Below the pieces are notes generated by a model that worked only from the letters and a program-made list of their open reading frames with translations, ran no database searches and was not told the origin of the DNA. 64,000 nucleotides of DNA from Flavobacterium okayamense. GTDB lineage: Bacteria > Bacteroidota > Bacteroidia > Flavobacteriales > Flavobacteriaceae. Both the position numbers and the translations under genes were made by a program. The stretch is from contig NZ_AP024749.1 in assembly GCF_019702945.1 (NCBI RefSeq), forward strand, positions 1,612,001 through 1,676,000, written 5' to 3'. Below are positions 17,107-25,696 of this stretch, piece by piece; position 1 is the first letter of the stretch; every line of letters starts with the position of its first letter.

Positions 17107-17847
17107 TTAAATAAAGTTCAAAATCATTTTTATTATGGAATTTACGTTGTCCCGAAGATAAACTGCAACCCATTTTTCGGCTCTGTTTCCACTGTGGGAG
17201 TCGCTAAAATTATTCCTTGCATTGCATACAGCATTTGTCACCGTTGAGATTAGCGTTAATACTTGGTCAGGGTACTCAATTCCATTAGCATCAAGTTGCG
17301 TTTTGATGAAATTCCTAATTTGAACTGCCATTGGCGTCAGTTCTGTTAATGCTGCTTGTGCTGGAATTCTTTCACGAATAAAAGATTTGTAAAATCCTTC
17401 TAAGCAAGTATATGAAAGTGTCAGTGTGTGACCATAGTTCCCTTCGTTAATGGAAGTATCCATTCTTTCTAAGTATTCGATTAATCTGTCAGAGTTCCAT
17501 ATGTCTTCCGGAATTTGAGCTTGAGGTCCTTGAACTTGTGCTGCTTGTCCTAAAAGTTGCCTAATCGCTTCGTTTTTTTCAGGTTCTAAATGTCCAACAG
17601 TGTCGAGAATGGAAGTAACAATTTGTCTTCGGTCATTTTCTGGCTGTTCCATAAAAAGGTCGAAATAATAATCTCTCCTGCTTGTGCTTTTGTTTTGTTG
17701 CCTTCTTTCGTCTATAAATGTCTGATATGCAGGAACACCATAATTTACTTCACGTACAGTATTAAGAAACCTTGTCCCACCGTAATACGTGTCTCCCTGT
17801 GTGTTTATTATTTCAAAAAGTCTATTGAAAATTGCAACCCAATTCAT
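17107..17847 (-). CDS. HEPN/Abi_C-like protein of a two-gene cassette
   Basis: A 246-residue cytoplasmic protein. The C-terminal part (about 150-246) resembles the abortive-infection C-terminal (Abi_C) helical domain: SYTCLEGFYKSFI, then NARNNFSDSHSGNRAEKWVA, in which R-N-x5-H fits the RNase motif Rx4-6H of HEPN domains. The N-terminal half (about 1-140) is helical and unassigned. HEPN proteins of this kind cut RNA in toxin-antitoxin and phage-defence modules. The gene opens the first cassette of island 1, just behind the leftward promoter box and attI-like block, where cassette expression would be strongest. Defence function is inference. Confidence 0.68.
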   Translation of the reverse strand: MNWVAIFNRLFEIINTQGDTYYGGTRFLNTVREVNYGVPAYQTFIDERRQQNKSTSRRDYYFDLFMEQPENDRRQIVTSILDTVGHLEPEKNEAIRQLLGQAAQVQGPQAQIPEDIWNSDRLIEYLERMDTSINEGNYGHTLTLSYTCLEGFYKSFIRERIPAQAALTELTPMAVQIRNFIKTQLDANGIEYPDQVLTLISTVTNAVCNARNNFSDSHSGNRAEKWVAVYLRDNVNSIIKMILNFI

Positions 17848-17885
17848 TGTCGTTTATTGTTTATGTATGTCGTTTAAAATTACTG

Positions 17886-17940
17886 CTAACTTGTTTATAA
17901 GCGAAACTTATAACGTATAGTATTCTGTTTTGGACGGATA
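17886..17940 (-). other. attI-like block at the head of island 1
   Basis: Read leftward, 55 bases start TATCCGTCCAAAA and end TATAAACAAGTTAG. They align with the 56 bases at 62761-62816 that head island 2 (TATCCTTCCAAAA ... TATAAATAAGTTAG), with roughly two thirds identical and strong conservation at both ends. The block carries the first core site and precedes all cassettes, as attI would. Confidence 0.5.
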
Positions 17941-17963
17941 TACGAAATAAACTTTCTATTTTT

Positions 17964-17971
17964 CAAATATA
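17964..17971 (-). promoter_or_regulatory. -7 box aimed into cassette island 1
   Basis: The complement reads TATATTTG, a perfect TAnnTTTG -7 element directed leftward into the array about 117 bases ahead of the first gene. No TTG lies at the ideal -33 distance. Confidence 0.45.
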
Positions 17972-18000
17972 AAAATAAATTAAAAGTGTTAAACTTATTT

Positions 18001-18333
18001 TTAATCTTTATTTTCAAACTTCTTTTCAAAAAAATCAGCTATAAAACCTAATTTCATACTACGAAGCATCTTTTTTTCGAACCACCAAAAGAACTGAAAT
18101 TGCCCAAACAGTGTTCCTATTACTACTAATAAAACTTGATATAATGGAAAAATTAACAGAAGCCGAATGGGGAGATACAAAAAATAAGGAAGATTATCTT
18201 TATGAATTCCTATTGCTTCTGTAACTGGTCTTGATAGATAAGCAGCCGTAGAACCTGTTATAGCAAAAACAATAAAAATAATCACAAGCTGAAAATTACT
18301 TTTAATATTCCAGCGTTCTTTAAGTTTTTTCAT
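18001..18333 (-). CDS. Conserved membrane protein, DUF6787-like
   Basis: A 110-residue inner-membrane protein with a basic N terminus (KKLKERWNIKSN) and two or three membrane helices: FQLVIIFIVFAITGSTAAYL and YLPIRLLLIFPLYQVLLVVIGTLFG, followed by the aromatic QFQFFWWFEKKML. I recognise this as a small flavobacterial family (DUF6787-like); function is unknown. It begins directly after the stop of the upstream DUF6146-like lipoprotein gene, so the two are translationally coupled. Confidence 0.75.
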   Translation of the reverse strand: MKKLKERWNIKSNFQLVIIFIVFAITGSTAAYLSRPVTEAIGIHKDNLPYFLYLPIRLLLIFPLYQVLLVVIGTLFGQFQFFWWFEKKMLRSMKLGFIADFFEKKFENKD

Positions 18334-18765
18334 TTATCTTCTTGGGGTGTATCCACCTAATCTTTGGTTGTAATGGAGTTGAAAAAAAGTTAAATAATTA
18401 TAAATCATATAATTTACTTCAAAGCCATAATTGGTAGAAGCATTATAATTGATTTGCATTTCATAAAGATTGGGATTGTATTGCGAAGGCATAATAACTC
18501 TTCTGTTCCATTCGGTTACCCAAACAATATTTCGTGCTTCTAAAAAACTTTGCGAATAGAAACTTCTTGGTCGCGCATTAGAATTGAACCAATTTGTAAA
18601 AGCGGGATCAATAATGATGACTTCATATTCAATTTCATCGTTTGCAATTCTAACAGTATCACTTTCCAGTTTAGGTTGTTCATCCTTTGCACTAATGTTC
18701 TTATTGGAATTGCATGAAAAAAGCAATCCAAAAACAAGTGATACTATAAACAAATACTGTTTCAA
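18334..18765 (-). CDS. DUF6146-like lipoprotein
   Basis: A 143-residue lipoprotein with signal peptide and lipobox GLLFSC (Cys18). The mature part carries the pattern EYEVIIIDPAFTNWFNSNARP, SFLEARNIVWVTEWNRRV, PSQYNPNLYEMQINYN and YGFEVNYMIYNYLTFFQ, which is the DUF6146 family in Flavobacteria. The role is unknown. It forms a two-gene leftward unit with the downstream membrane protein. Confidence 0.8.
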   Translation of the reverse strand: MKQYLFIVSLVFGLLFSCNSNKNISAKDEQPKLESDTVRIANDEIEYEVIIIDPAFTNWFNSNARPRSFYSQSFLEARNIVWVTEWNRRVIMPSQYNPNLYEMQINYNASTNYGFEVNYMIYNYLTFFQLHYNQRLGGYTPRR

Positions 18766-18796
18766 AAGAAAGTTATTTAGAATGGTTAAATATAAA

Positions 18797-18826
18797 AAAA
18801 AGCTCCGAGAATTTCGGAGCTTTTAA
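18797..18826 (-). terminator. Terminator of the DUF937 gene
   Basis: AAAGCTCCGA (18799-18808) pairs with TCGGAGCTTT (18814-18823), with an A run on the left that reads as a T run leftward. Confidence 0.85.
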
Positions 18827-18846
18827 CATTTTTATATCAATTGAAA

Positions 18847-19482
18847 TTATTTTTTACCAAATAATCCGCCTAGTAAACCACCTAGACCGCCTTTTTTCTT
18901 AGTAACAGCAGCAATAGCATCGCTAGCATCTAATTTACCATCACCGTTTTGGTCAAGAACAGAAGTTAATACACTTCCACCTAACGAGCTATTATTTCCG
19001 CTAGTGGCACCTGTTAAAAGGCCACCTAATAAACCACCTAAATCGGTAGTGCTAGAAACATTTTTATTTTTAGCTTGTTTGCCAAGATATCCCATGATGA
19101 TAGGAGCGAGCATAGGTAAAATTTTAGCAATTATACTGCTATCTACACCAGTTTTTTTACTAATTCCTGTTTCAACAGCGCCTAATTTGTCACCCATTAA
19201 ATGGCCTAAAATTTTATTTCCATCAGTAAAATCACCACCTCCTAGAAATCCACCAAGATTATCTAAAATACTTCCATCGTGCTTACCACTAGTTAAAGCG
19301 CCTAATAATCCAGAAGCGCCATCACCTGAAAGCATATTTCCTTGCATAGCACCAAGAAGTTCTGGTAAACTTGAAGAAACTACATCTTTTGCTTGGTTTT
19401 GGTCAATTCCTGTTTGTTGCGAAATATTACCAATAATTTGTTTGCCTAAATCGCTGTTTATAATATCTAAAAGTCCTGACAT
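18847..19482 (-). CDS. DUF937 domain protein with EF-hand-like loop
   Basis: A 211-residue Gly/Leu/Ser-rich protein of the DUF937 family. Visible are the N-terminal DLGKQIIGNISQQTGIDQNQAKDVV repeat-like helix pair, the ILPMLAPIIMGYLGK segment, and a C-terminal loop DQNGDGKLDASD, which has the Dx[DN]xDG spacing of a calcium-binding EF-hand. The tail GGLGGLLGGLFGKK is strongly glycine-rich. Family function is unknown; it lacks a signal peptide. It is a single gene with its own terminator. Confidence 0.85.
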   Translation of the reverse strand: MSGLLDIINSDLGKQIIGNISQQTGIDQNQAKDVVSSSLPELLGAMQGNMLSGDGASGLLGALTSGKHDGSILDNLGGFLGGGDFTDGNKILGHLMGDKLGAVETGISKKTGVDSSIIAKILPMLAPIIMGYLGKQAKNKNVSSTTDLGGLLGGLLTGATSGNNSSLGGSVLTSVLDQNGDGKLDASDAIAAVTKKKGGLGGLLGGLFGKK

Positions 19483-19524
19483 TTTTATTATGTTTTAAAA
19501 ATTGGAAGTTAAAGTTACAAAAAA

Positions 19525-20481
19525 TTAGTTGTTTTTTAACAAACTAATGATTTGTTCTGCTAATTCTGTACCAATTCTATCCTGTGCTTCAACAGTAGCT
19601 GCTCCAATGTGAGGCGTTAAAGAGATTTTTGGATTCATTAATAAATGCATTTCAGGTGAAGGTTCGTTTTCAAAAACATCTAAACCAGCAAATAATACTC
19701 TGTCTTCATCAAGCGCTTCAACTAATGCTACTTCGTCAATTACACCTCCACGAGCTGCATTAATAATACCAACATTATCTTTCATCATTTTTAACTCGTC
19801 ACGACCAATAATGTAACCATTTTGAGAAGGCACGTGAAGCGTAACAAAATCAGACTCTTTTAATAAGTCTTCAATTGGTTCTGTTTTAATATCAACATTA
19901 ATAAATTGTCCGTTATAGAAATCTACTCGAATTACCGCTTCCCCAATATACTTGTCGGAAGCAATTACACGCATTCCTAATCCAAGAGCCATTTTTGCTA
20001 CGGCTTGACCAATTCTACCAAAACCAATAATTCCTAAAGTTTTTCCACGTAATTCAATTCCATTTGCATAGGCTTTTTTCAATTCGTTAAAGCGAGTATC
20101 ACCTTCTAATGGCATATTTCTGTTTGAGTCATGAAGAAAACGAACACCAGAGAATAAATGAGCAAAAACTAATTCGGCTACACTTTCTGATGATGCAGCA
20201 GGTGTATTTATTACGTGAATTCCTTGTTGACGAGCAAAATCAACATCAATATTATCCATTCCAACACCACCACGTCCAATAATTTTTAAACCAGGACATG
20301 CTTCAATAACATCTTTTTTTACTTTAGTAGCACTTCTTACTAAGAGTACTTTTACGTCGTGCGTATTTATAAAACTAGCAACTTGTTCTTGAGCTACTTT
20401 TGTTGTAATTACTTCAAAACCTGCTTTTTCTAATGCTTTTACTCCGCTTTTTGAGATTCCGTCGTTTGCTAATATTTTCAT
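19525..20481 (-). CDS. serA: D-2-hydroxyacid dehydrogenase, phosphoglycerate dehydrogenase type
   Basis: NAD-dependent enzyme that most likely makes 3-phosphohydroxypyruvate from 3-phosphoglycerate, the first step of serine synthesis. The NAD-binding motif is [17 protein letters not shown]; catalytic Arg is in [11 protein letters not shown], Glu in FENEPSP and His in LTPHIGAAT. The family signature [20 protein letters not shown] is present. At 318 residues it lacks the C-terminal ACT regulatory domain of the long SerA forms. The adjoining serC gene 83 bases upstream supports the serine role over other hydroxyacid substrates. Confidence 0.88.
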   Translation of the reverse strand: MKILANDGISKSGVKALEKAGFEVITTKVAQEQVASFINTHDVKVLLVRSATKVKKDVIEACPGLKIIGRGGVGMDNIDVDFARQQGIHVINTPAASSESVAELVFAHLFSGVRFLHDSNRNMPLEGDTRFNELKKAYANGIELRGKTLGIIGFGRIGQAVAKMALGLGMRVIASDKYIGEAVIRVDFYNGQFINVDIKTEPIEDLLKESDFVTLHVPSQNGYIIGRDELKMMKDNVGIINAARGGVIDEVALVEALDEDRVLFAGLDVFENEPSPEMHLLMNPKISLTPHIGAATVEAQDRIGTELAEQIISLLKNN

Positions 20482-20564
20482 TTTTATTTTTTTAACTAAA
20501 AGTTTTCAGCGATTTGCCTTCACCTTTTATTTTATTAATTCATAATTGATAATCCGTAATTGAA

Positions 20565-21635
20565 TTATATTTTATTTTCTAAATCTTTCATTACATTTAT
20601 TAAAACTTCTACACTTTCAATTGGCATAGCATTGTAGATAGATGCTCTATAACCTCCTACAGAACGGTGTCCGTTTATTCCAGAAATGTTTGCTTCTTTC
20701 CACATTTTATCAAAAATTTCTTGATATTCTGGATTGTTGAGTGTAAAAGTGACATTCATTAATGAACGATCTTCTGTTTTAGCAACACCTTTGAATAAAG
20801 GATTTCTATCTATTTCTTTATAAAGTAGATTTGCTTTGGTTTCATTTATCTTTTCTATAGCATCAACTCCACCTAAATTTTTTAACCACTGCATGGTTAA
20901 TAGTGAAGTATAAACAGCAAATACGGGTGGCGTATTAAGCATACTTTCTTTAGAAATATGTTGCGAATAATCTAATATAGAAGGAATACTTCTACCTGTT
21001 TTATTTAAAATACCATCTTTAATTATAACTAAAGTTGTTCCAGCAGGCCCCATGTTTTTTTGAGCTCCTGCATAAATTAAAGAAAATTGAGAGTAATCTA
21101 TTTTTCTTGAAAAAATATCTGAACTCATATCACAAACTAACGGAATGTCTGTTTTTGGAAATTCTTTCATTTGTGTGCCAAAAATAGTATTGTTTGAAGT
21201 GCAATGGAAATAACTAACATCGCTAGGAATTTCATATTTTTTAGGTACATAGCTGAAATTTTCTTCTTTAGAAGTTGCTACAACAATTGTTTCTCCAAAT
21301 TGTTTAGCTTGTTTAATTGCACCCGTTGCCCAAGTTCCGGTTTCTAGATATGCTGCTTTACCACCTTCTTTCATAAGGTTGTAAGGAACTCTTAAAAATT
21401 CTAAACTAGCACCTCCTTGCAAAAATAAAGCTTGGTAACCTTTACCTTCTAAACCTAAAAGTTCCAAAGCCAACGCTCTTGCTTCATCCATTACCGCTAC
21501 AAAGTCTTTACTTCTGTGAGAAATTTCTAAAATTGATAATCCTGAGTTGTTAAAATCTAGTACAGCTTGTGAAGCTTTTTTGAAAACTTCTTGAGGAAGT
21601 ATGCTAGGTCCTGCACTAAAATTGTGTTTTTTCAT
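20565..21635 (-). CDS. serC: Phosphoserine aminotransferase
   Basis: PLP enzyme that converts 3-phosphohydroxypyruvate and glutamate to phosphoserine. Typical stretches are HNFSAGPSILPQEV at the N terminus, FLQGGASLEF, YLETGTWATGAIKQAK, VCDMSSDIFSRK, the PLP-lysine site YAGAQKNMGPAGTT and GHRSVGGYRASIYNA at the C terminus. The open frame extends to 21662, but the family starts at MKKHNFSAGP, so I place the start at 21635 (356 aa). It is transcribed leftward with the dehydrogenase gene. Confidence 0.96.
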   Translation of the reverse strand: MKKHNFSAGPSILPQEVFKKASQAVLDFNNSGLSILEISHRSKDFVAVMDEARALALELLGLEGKGYQALFLQGGASLEFLRVPYNLMKEGGKAAYLETGTWATGAIKQAKQFGETIVVATSKEENFSYVPKKYEIPSDVSYFHCTSNNTIFGTQMKEFPKTDIPLVCDMSSDIFSRKIDYSQFSLIYAGAQKNMGPAGTTLVIIKDGILNKTGRSIPSILDYSQHISKESMLNTPPVFAVYTSLLTMQWLKNLGGVDAIEKINETKANLLYKEIDRNPLFKGVAKTEDRSLMNVTFTLNNPEYQEIFDKMWKEANISGINGHRSVGGYRASIYNAMPIESVEVLINVMKDLENKI

Positions 21636-21761
21636 TAGTTGTGTTGTTAAATTAAGCAACAAATTTCGTAAATGTTGACTTATTTATCACAAATAATTCG
21701 ATAATTATTATACAGAATTATTAACTAAAACGATAGAGGGAGAAAAAAAAGGATGTGTTTT

Positions 21762-22820
21762 TTACAGATTTATCAAAAAAGTTAAAGTATCAACATTATC
21801 AGCATAATCCCAAAGCTCTGGTTTTTGCGTTTTTCCGAATGGGATATGATGTTTTTCTAAATTTTTAGAAACAATACACTGAATTTTATCTTCGTCTTTA
21901 TTTAAGCGATTATTTATTACTTCTAGTGAATCGTAATATTCATAAAAAACTGTTCCAATTGGAGATGCGTAACCTTCATCTTCTTTCAATAATAAAAACT
22001 CATTGTCTAAAAGTTTAAAATTACTCATTAAGAAGACAGCTTTATTGTAATCGTAATTATTAGCATATTTTTCATAGTGAATAACATCGCCTTGTGTGAA
22101 CATTGCTTCAAAAAACAATTTAAAATCGTAATCTTCAGGAATGAATAATTTTGAAACATTTCTGCAACCTAATCCGAAATATCTAAAAATATCTTCACCT
22201 AGATTTATTAATTCTTCTTTGGTTTCCTTTCCAGTTAAAATGGCAACAGAATTTCTGTTTTTACGAATAATATTAGGTTTCGAACTAAAGTAATATTCAA
22301 AATAACGAGCTGTATTGTTACTTCCTGTTGCAATAACTGCGTCAAAGTTTTCCAGTTTTCCATCAATAAAGTCAACTTTAGATTTGAAGCGGTCATCTAA
22401 TGCTACTAAATAATCAACCATGAATTTTATGAGCTGTTGATCGTTAGAAGATAATTTTACAATTGCATTATGACCTGATATTAAAACCGAAATTAAATCA
22501 TGAAATCCAACCAGTGGTATGTTTCCAGCTAATATTAATCCAACTTTCTTTGGTTTAACATTAGAGAAGTTATAATTGCTCAACCATTTAGATAAATTCT
22601 CATTAGTTAAAGCATTTGTCCAGGATTCTAATGAAAAAAATATATTTTCAGGAGTAAACCAACCATTGTATGACTGAGATTGACTTATAAGACCGGTCAT
22701 TCTTTCAAAAAACAAATCGTTATTTTTTACGCTTTCATTTGGTTCTATTGAATCTTTTTTAAATTGGCTTAAGAATTGGCCTAATTCAATAAAACTTTCT
22801 TTAATTTCATTTTGTAACAT
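21762..22820 (-). CDS. Acyl-CoA reductase (LuxC-like)
   Basis: A 352-residue protein of the LuxC/acyl-CoA reductase family, which reduces activated fatty acids to aldehydes through an acyl-cysteine intermediate. Matching stretches are PKKVGLILAGNIPLVGFHDL, ATGSNNTARYFEYYF, IIRKNRNSVAILTG and GLGCRNVSKLFIP, the last holding the likely active-site Cys. It lies divergent from a ferredoxin gene and upstream of serC, an order I recall as common in Flavobacteria. The physiological substrate is not known. Confidence 0.85.
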   Translation of the reverse strand: MLQNEIKESFIELGQFLSQFKKDSIEPNESVKNNDLFFERMTGLISQSQSYNGWFTPENIFFSLESWTNALTNENLSKWLSNYNFSNVKPKKVGLILAGNIPLVGFHDLISVLISGHNAIVKLSSNDQQLIKFMVDYLVALDDRFKSKVDFIDGKLENFDAVIATGSNNTARYFEYYFSSKPNIIRKNRNSVAILTGKETKEELINLGEDIFRYFGLGCRNVSKLFIPEDYDFKLFFEAMFTQGDVIHYEKYANNYDYNKAVFLMSNFKLLDNEFLLLKEDEGYASPIGTVFYEYYDSLEVINNRLNKDEDKIQCIVSKNLEKHHIPFGKTQKPELWDYADNVDTLTFLINL

Positions 22821-22827
22821 TGGTAAC

Positions 22828-22858
22828 TTGTTTTTAAAAGGTTTAGGTCGTATTTTTG
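22828..22858 (+). promoter_or_regulatory. Promoter for the ferredoxin gene
   Basis: TTG at 22828-22830, a 20-base spacer, then TATTTTTG at 22851-22858 fit the Bacteroidota -33/-7 pattern about 57 bases before the ferredoxin start. A TAATTTTG on the other strand (complement of 22861-22868) may serve the divergent gene. Confidence 0.55.
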
Positions 22859-22914
22859 TACAAAATTATAAAATACTAATTTTATAATCGTGAATTCTAA
22901 TTCTAAATTAAGAA

Positions 22915-23265
22915 ATGGCAATTAAAATAACTGACGAATGTATTAATTGTGGCGCTTGCGAACCTGAGTGTCCTAATACTGCAATATATGAAGGCGCTGA
23001 TGATTGGCGTTGGAAAGATGGAACAAAATTAAGTGGTAAAGTAATTCTTCCTGATGGAACTGAAGTCGATGCTGAAGATGCACAAACACCTTTTTCAGAT
23101 GATGTATATTACATTGTACCTGGAAAATGCACTGAATGTAAAGGTTTTCATGAAGAACCACAATGTGCTGCAGTTTGTCCTGTAGATTGTTGTATTCCCG
23201 ATGATGAACATGTTGAAAGTGAAGAAACACTTCTAAACCGACAATCATTCTTGCATAATGAATAA
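22915..23265 (+). CDS. fdx: 4Fe-4S dicluster ferredoxin
   Basis: A 116-residue soluble electron carrier with two [4Fe-4S] clusters. The cysteine motifs are [13 protein letters not shown] (residues 9-21) and [22 protein letters not shown] (about 70-91); the long insert between CxxC and the third Cys of the second motif is the mark of the Alvin/FdxA-like dicluster ferredoxins. It is a single-gene transcript with its own promoter and terminator. The redox partner cannot be told from context. Confidence 0.94.
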   Translation: MAIKITDECINCGACEPECPNTAIYEGADDWRWKDGTKLSGKVILPDGTEVDAEDAQTPFSDDVYYIVPGKCTECKGFHEEPQCAAVCPVDCCIPDDEHVESEETLLNRQSFLHNE

Positions 23266-23286
23266 TTTGTAAGTAAAAAAGTATAA

Positions 23287-23321
23287 AAAAAAAGAACTGT
23301 TATTTAACAGTTCTTTTTTTT
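23287..23321 (+). terminator. Terminator after the ferredoxin gene
   Basis: AAAGAACTGTTA (23291-23302) pairs with TAACAGTTCTTT (23305-23316), followed by a T run. Confidence 0.85.
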
Positions 23322-23360
23322 ATTTATTAAATTTACATCAGATAACGAAGAAGTTACGTT

Positions 23361-24530
23361 ATGAAAAGAAAAATACTCTTCTTTCTTCTGTTTGTATTTT
23401 CAATGAGTTTTGCTCAAAATATATCAATTAAAATTGTTGTAAAAGATTTTGAGACAGATACACCAATTGATGAGGTAACGATTACTGCTTTAAAAACAAA
23501 TCAGGGGTTTTTAACAAATTCAGACGGAGCAGTTCAAATCAATCTCACAAAACATTCCATCATAGAGTTTACACATTCTACTTATAATAGTTTTAGTGTT
23601 AAATCAGAAAGCCTCACCAAAAAGATAAATATTATTTATTTAGATAGTAAAACTCAACTACTAGAAGAGGTTGTACTTACAAAAGATCATCCGCAAGATA
23701 TTTTAAAATCATTGGTCGAAACATCTAAAGATAAAATAACGATTCCAGCGAATTTAAAAGTCTATTTAAGAGAGTTTTACAAACGAAATGATAAGTTTGT
23801 GTTTTTCAATGATGGATTGGTGAATTTTCAAATTTTTGGCAATTCTAGAAAAATTGAAACGGACATTTTAGTGGAACAAAATAGAGCCATCGGACTTTTA
23901 GATGGAGATATTGATGATGGCGTTCTAGGATATAATCTTAACAACATTATTGAAAATTATTATCAGTTCGCTTATGTTGATGAAATCTTATCAAAAAGAG
24001 CAAGAAAAGATTATGATTTTCAAGTAAAAACATATCCTCTAAATGAAGATTATCTCGTAATTAGAGCCTTGCCATACGATAGTGCTAATGGAGTTTTATC
24101 TGACTTTTATGTTGTTTACGATATAAAAAAAAGGATTATTATGGAGGTTAGTGCGATGATTACCAACAAAAGACTAAAATTATTAGAGGAAGAAGAAAAT
24201 TCGAAAATTCATAAATTGGAATTTAAAAATGTATTTAAATTCGAAGATGGTTTTTATCACTTAGCAAATTCAAAAGAGGTGATTGGTTTTTATAAAAAAT
24301 ATAAAGGCGAGAAAAGAAAAATTGAGGTTAAAAATAATATGGTCGTAACAAATTTTGACAAAAAAATGTTTGAATACGATAAGAAAAATATTTTTACAGA
24401 TAAATCTTTAATTAATAGAAAAACTACTGTTTTTACTGAATATTGGGAATTCGATTCAGGATTGATTCCAACAGTAAAAGAAAAAGAAATTATTCAAAGT
24501 TTAGTTGCGCTAAAAGACTCCATAGAATAA
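23361..24530 (+). CDS. Secreted protein with carboxypeptidase-regulatory-like domain
   Basis: A 389-residue exported protein with signal peptide (ILFFLLFVFSMSFAQ). Residues about 22-100 form a CarboxypepD_reg-like (CNA-B/TonB-plug-associated) beta domain with DFETDTPIDEVTITALKTN and GFLTNSDGAVQINL. The remaining ~280 residues are beta-rich and lack a known enzyme motif; REFYKRNDKFVFFNDGLVNFQIFG is typical of a large Bacteroidota family of periplasmic or outer-membrane proteins without assigned function. There is no T9SS tail and no lipobox. Confidence 0.82.
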   Translation: MKRKILFFLLFVFSMSFAQNISIKIVVKDFETDTPIDEVTITALKTNQGFLTNSDGAVQINLTKHSIIEFTHSTYNSFSVKSESLTKKINIIYLDSKTQLLEEVVLTKDHPQDILKSLVETSKDKITIPANLKVYLREFYKRNDKFVFFNDGLVNFQIFGNSRKIETDILVEQNRAIGLLDGDIDDGVLGYNLNNIIENYYQFAYVDEILSKRARKDYDFQVKTYPLNEDYLVIRALPYDSANGVLSDFYVVYDIKKRIIMEVSAMITNKRLKLLEEEENSKIHKLEFKNVFKFEDGFYHLANSKEVIGFYKKYKGEKRKIEVKNNMVVTNFDKKMFEYDKKNIFTDKSLINRKTTVFTEYWEFDSGLIPTVKEKEIIQSLVALKDSIE

Positions 24531-24545
24531 TTCGAATTTAAGCGT

Positions 24546-24553
24546 TATATTTG
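24546..24553 (+). promoter_or_regulatory. -7 box for ychF
   Basis: TATATTTG matches TAnnTTTG 25 bases before the ychF start; the -33 region is weak. Confidence 0.5.
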
Positions 24554-24578
24554 CACTCCTTTTAAAATTATTACTGAG

Positions 24579-25673
24579 ATGAAAGCAGGTATTGTAGGCT
24601 TACCAAATGTTGGAAAATCAACACTTTTTAATTGTTTATCAAATGCAAAAGCGCAAAGCGCAAACTTTCCGTTTTGTACAATTGAGCCAAATATTGGTGT
24701 TGTAAACGTTCCAGATCCTCGTATCGTTAGATTAGAAGAATTAGTGAAGCCAGAAAGAGTTCAAATGGCTACAGTTGATATTGTAGATATTGCGGGTTTA
24801 GTAAAAGGAGCGAGTAAAGGTGAAGGTTTAGGTAATCAATTCTTAGGAAATATTCGCGAATGTAATGCAATTATTCACGTTTTACGTTGCTTTGATAACG
24901 ATAATATTGTGCATGTTGATGGTAATGTAAATCCTATTCGCGATAAAGAAACTATTGATATCGAATTACAACTAAAAGACTTAGAAACAGTTGAAAAACG
25001 CTTAGAAAAAGCAAATAAAGCGGCTAAAGTTGGAAATAAAGAAGCTTTAGTTGAACAAGCGTTATTAAATAAAATTAAAGAAGCCTTATTACAATCTAAA
25101 TCGGCTAGAACAGTTGTTCCGAATGGAAATGATGAAGAAGAATTATTTGAAAGTTTTCAATTAATTACTGCAAAACCAGTTTTATATGTTTGTAACGTTG
25201 ATGAAGCATCAGCTGTTAACGGTAATAAATATGTAGACCAAGTTCGTGAATTAGTAAAAGATGAAAATGCAGAAGTAATTATACTTTCTGTTGGTGCTGA
25301 AGCTGATATCAATGAATTAGAAAGCTATGAAGAGCGCCAAATGTTTTTACAAGATTTAGGTTTATCAGAGCCAGGTTCTGCGGTTTTAATTCGTGCCGCT
25401 TATAAATTATTAAACTTACAAACGTATTTTACGGCAGGAGTTAAAGAAGTTCGTGCTTGGACAATTAAAATTGGTGATACTGCACCAAAAGCAGCTGGAG
25501 TAATTCATACCGATTTTGAAAAAGGATTTATCCGTGCTGAGGTAATTGCTTATGAAGATTACTCAAATTATGGTTCAGAAGCTAAGGTAAAAGAAGCCGG
25601 AAAACTTCGTGTTGAAGGAAAAGAATATATCGTTAAAGATGGTGATGTAATGCACTTCCGATTTAATGTATAA
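24579..25673 (+). CDS. ychF: Redox-regulated ATPase YchF
   Basis: YchF/OLA1 is an ATP-preferring Obg-family P-loop protein that binds the ribosome and modulates stress responses. The 364-residue chain shows G1 GLPNVGKST, the NFPFCTIEPNIGVV stretch, G3 DIAGLVKGASKGEGLGN, a G4 NVDE in place of NKxD (which gives ATP specificity), and a C-terminal TGS-like domain with RAWTIKIGDTAPKAAGVIHTD. It has its own -7 box and ends at a bidirectional terminator. Confidence 0.96.
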   Translation: MKAGIVGLPNVGKSTLFNCLSNAKAQSANFPFCTIEPNIGVVNVPDPRIVRLEELVKPERVQMATVDIVDIAGLVKGASKGEGLGNQFLGNIRECNAIIHVLRCFDNDNIVHVDGNVNPIRDKETIDIELQLKDLETVEKRLEKANKAAKVGNKEALVEQALLNKIKEALLQSKSARTVVPNGNDEEELFESFQLITAKPVLYVCNVDEASAVNGNKYVDQVRELVKDENAEVIILSVGAEADINELESYEERQMFLQDLGLSEPGSAVLIRAAYKLLNLQTYFTAGVKEVRAWTIKIGDTAPKAAGVIHTDFEKGFIRAEVIAYEDYSNYGSEAKVKEAGKLRVEGKEYIVKDGDVMHFRFNV

Positions 25674-25696
25674 TTAAGAATAAAGAGTAAAGAAAA

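Larger units (their letters stand above)
13654..17940 (-). mobile_element. Island 1: integron-like gene cassette array without a visible integrase
   Basis: Five leftward units are bounded by core sites at (+ strand) 17886-17890, 16502-16506, 16153-16157, 15299-15303, 14668-14672 and 13658-13662. Unit start and own far palindrome arm are reverse complements: GTTAGCAGTA 10/10 (17881-17890 with 16625-16634), 13/13 (16494-16506 with 16424-16436), 10/10 (16148-16157 with 15423-15432), 7/10 (15294-15303 with 14791-14800) and 9/9 (14664-14672 with 13744-13752). This is how TTRRRY and R'' are related in integron cassettes. All genes point away from the 17.9 kb end, where a promoter box and an attI-like block lie. 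No integrase gene is in the window. The assignment is inference from geometry. Confidence 0.65.

Noticed and set aside
13654..17940. Transposon or IS explanation for island 1
   Set aside because: No transposase gene, no outer terminal inverted repeats enclosing the island, and no target-site duplication were seen.
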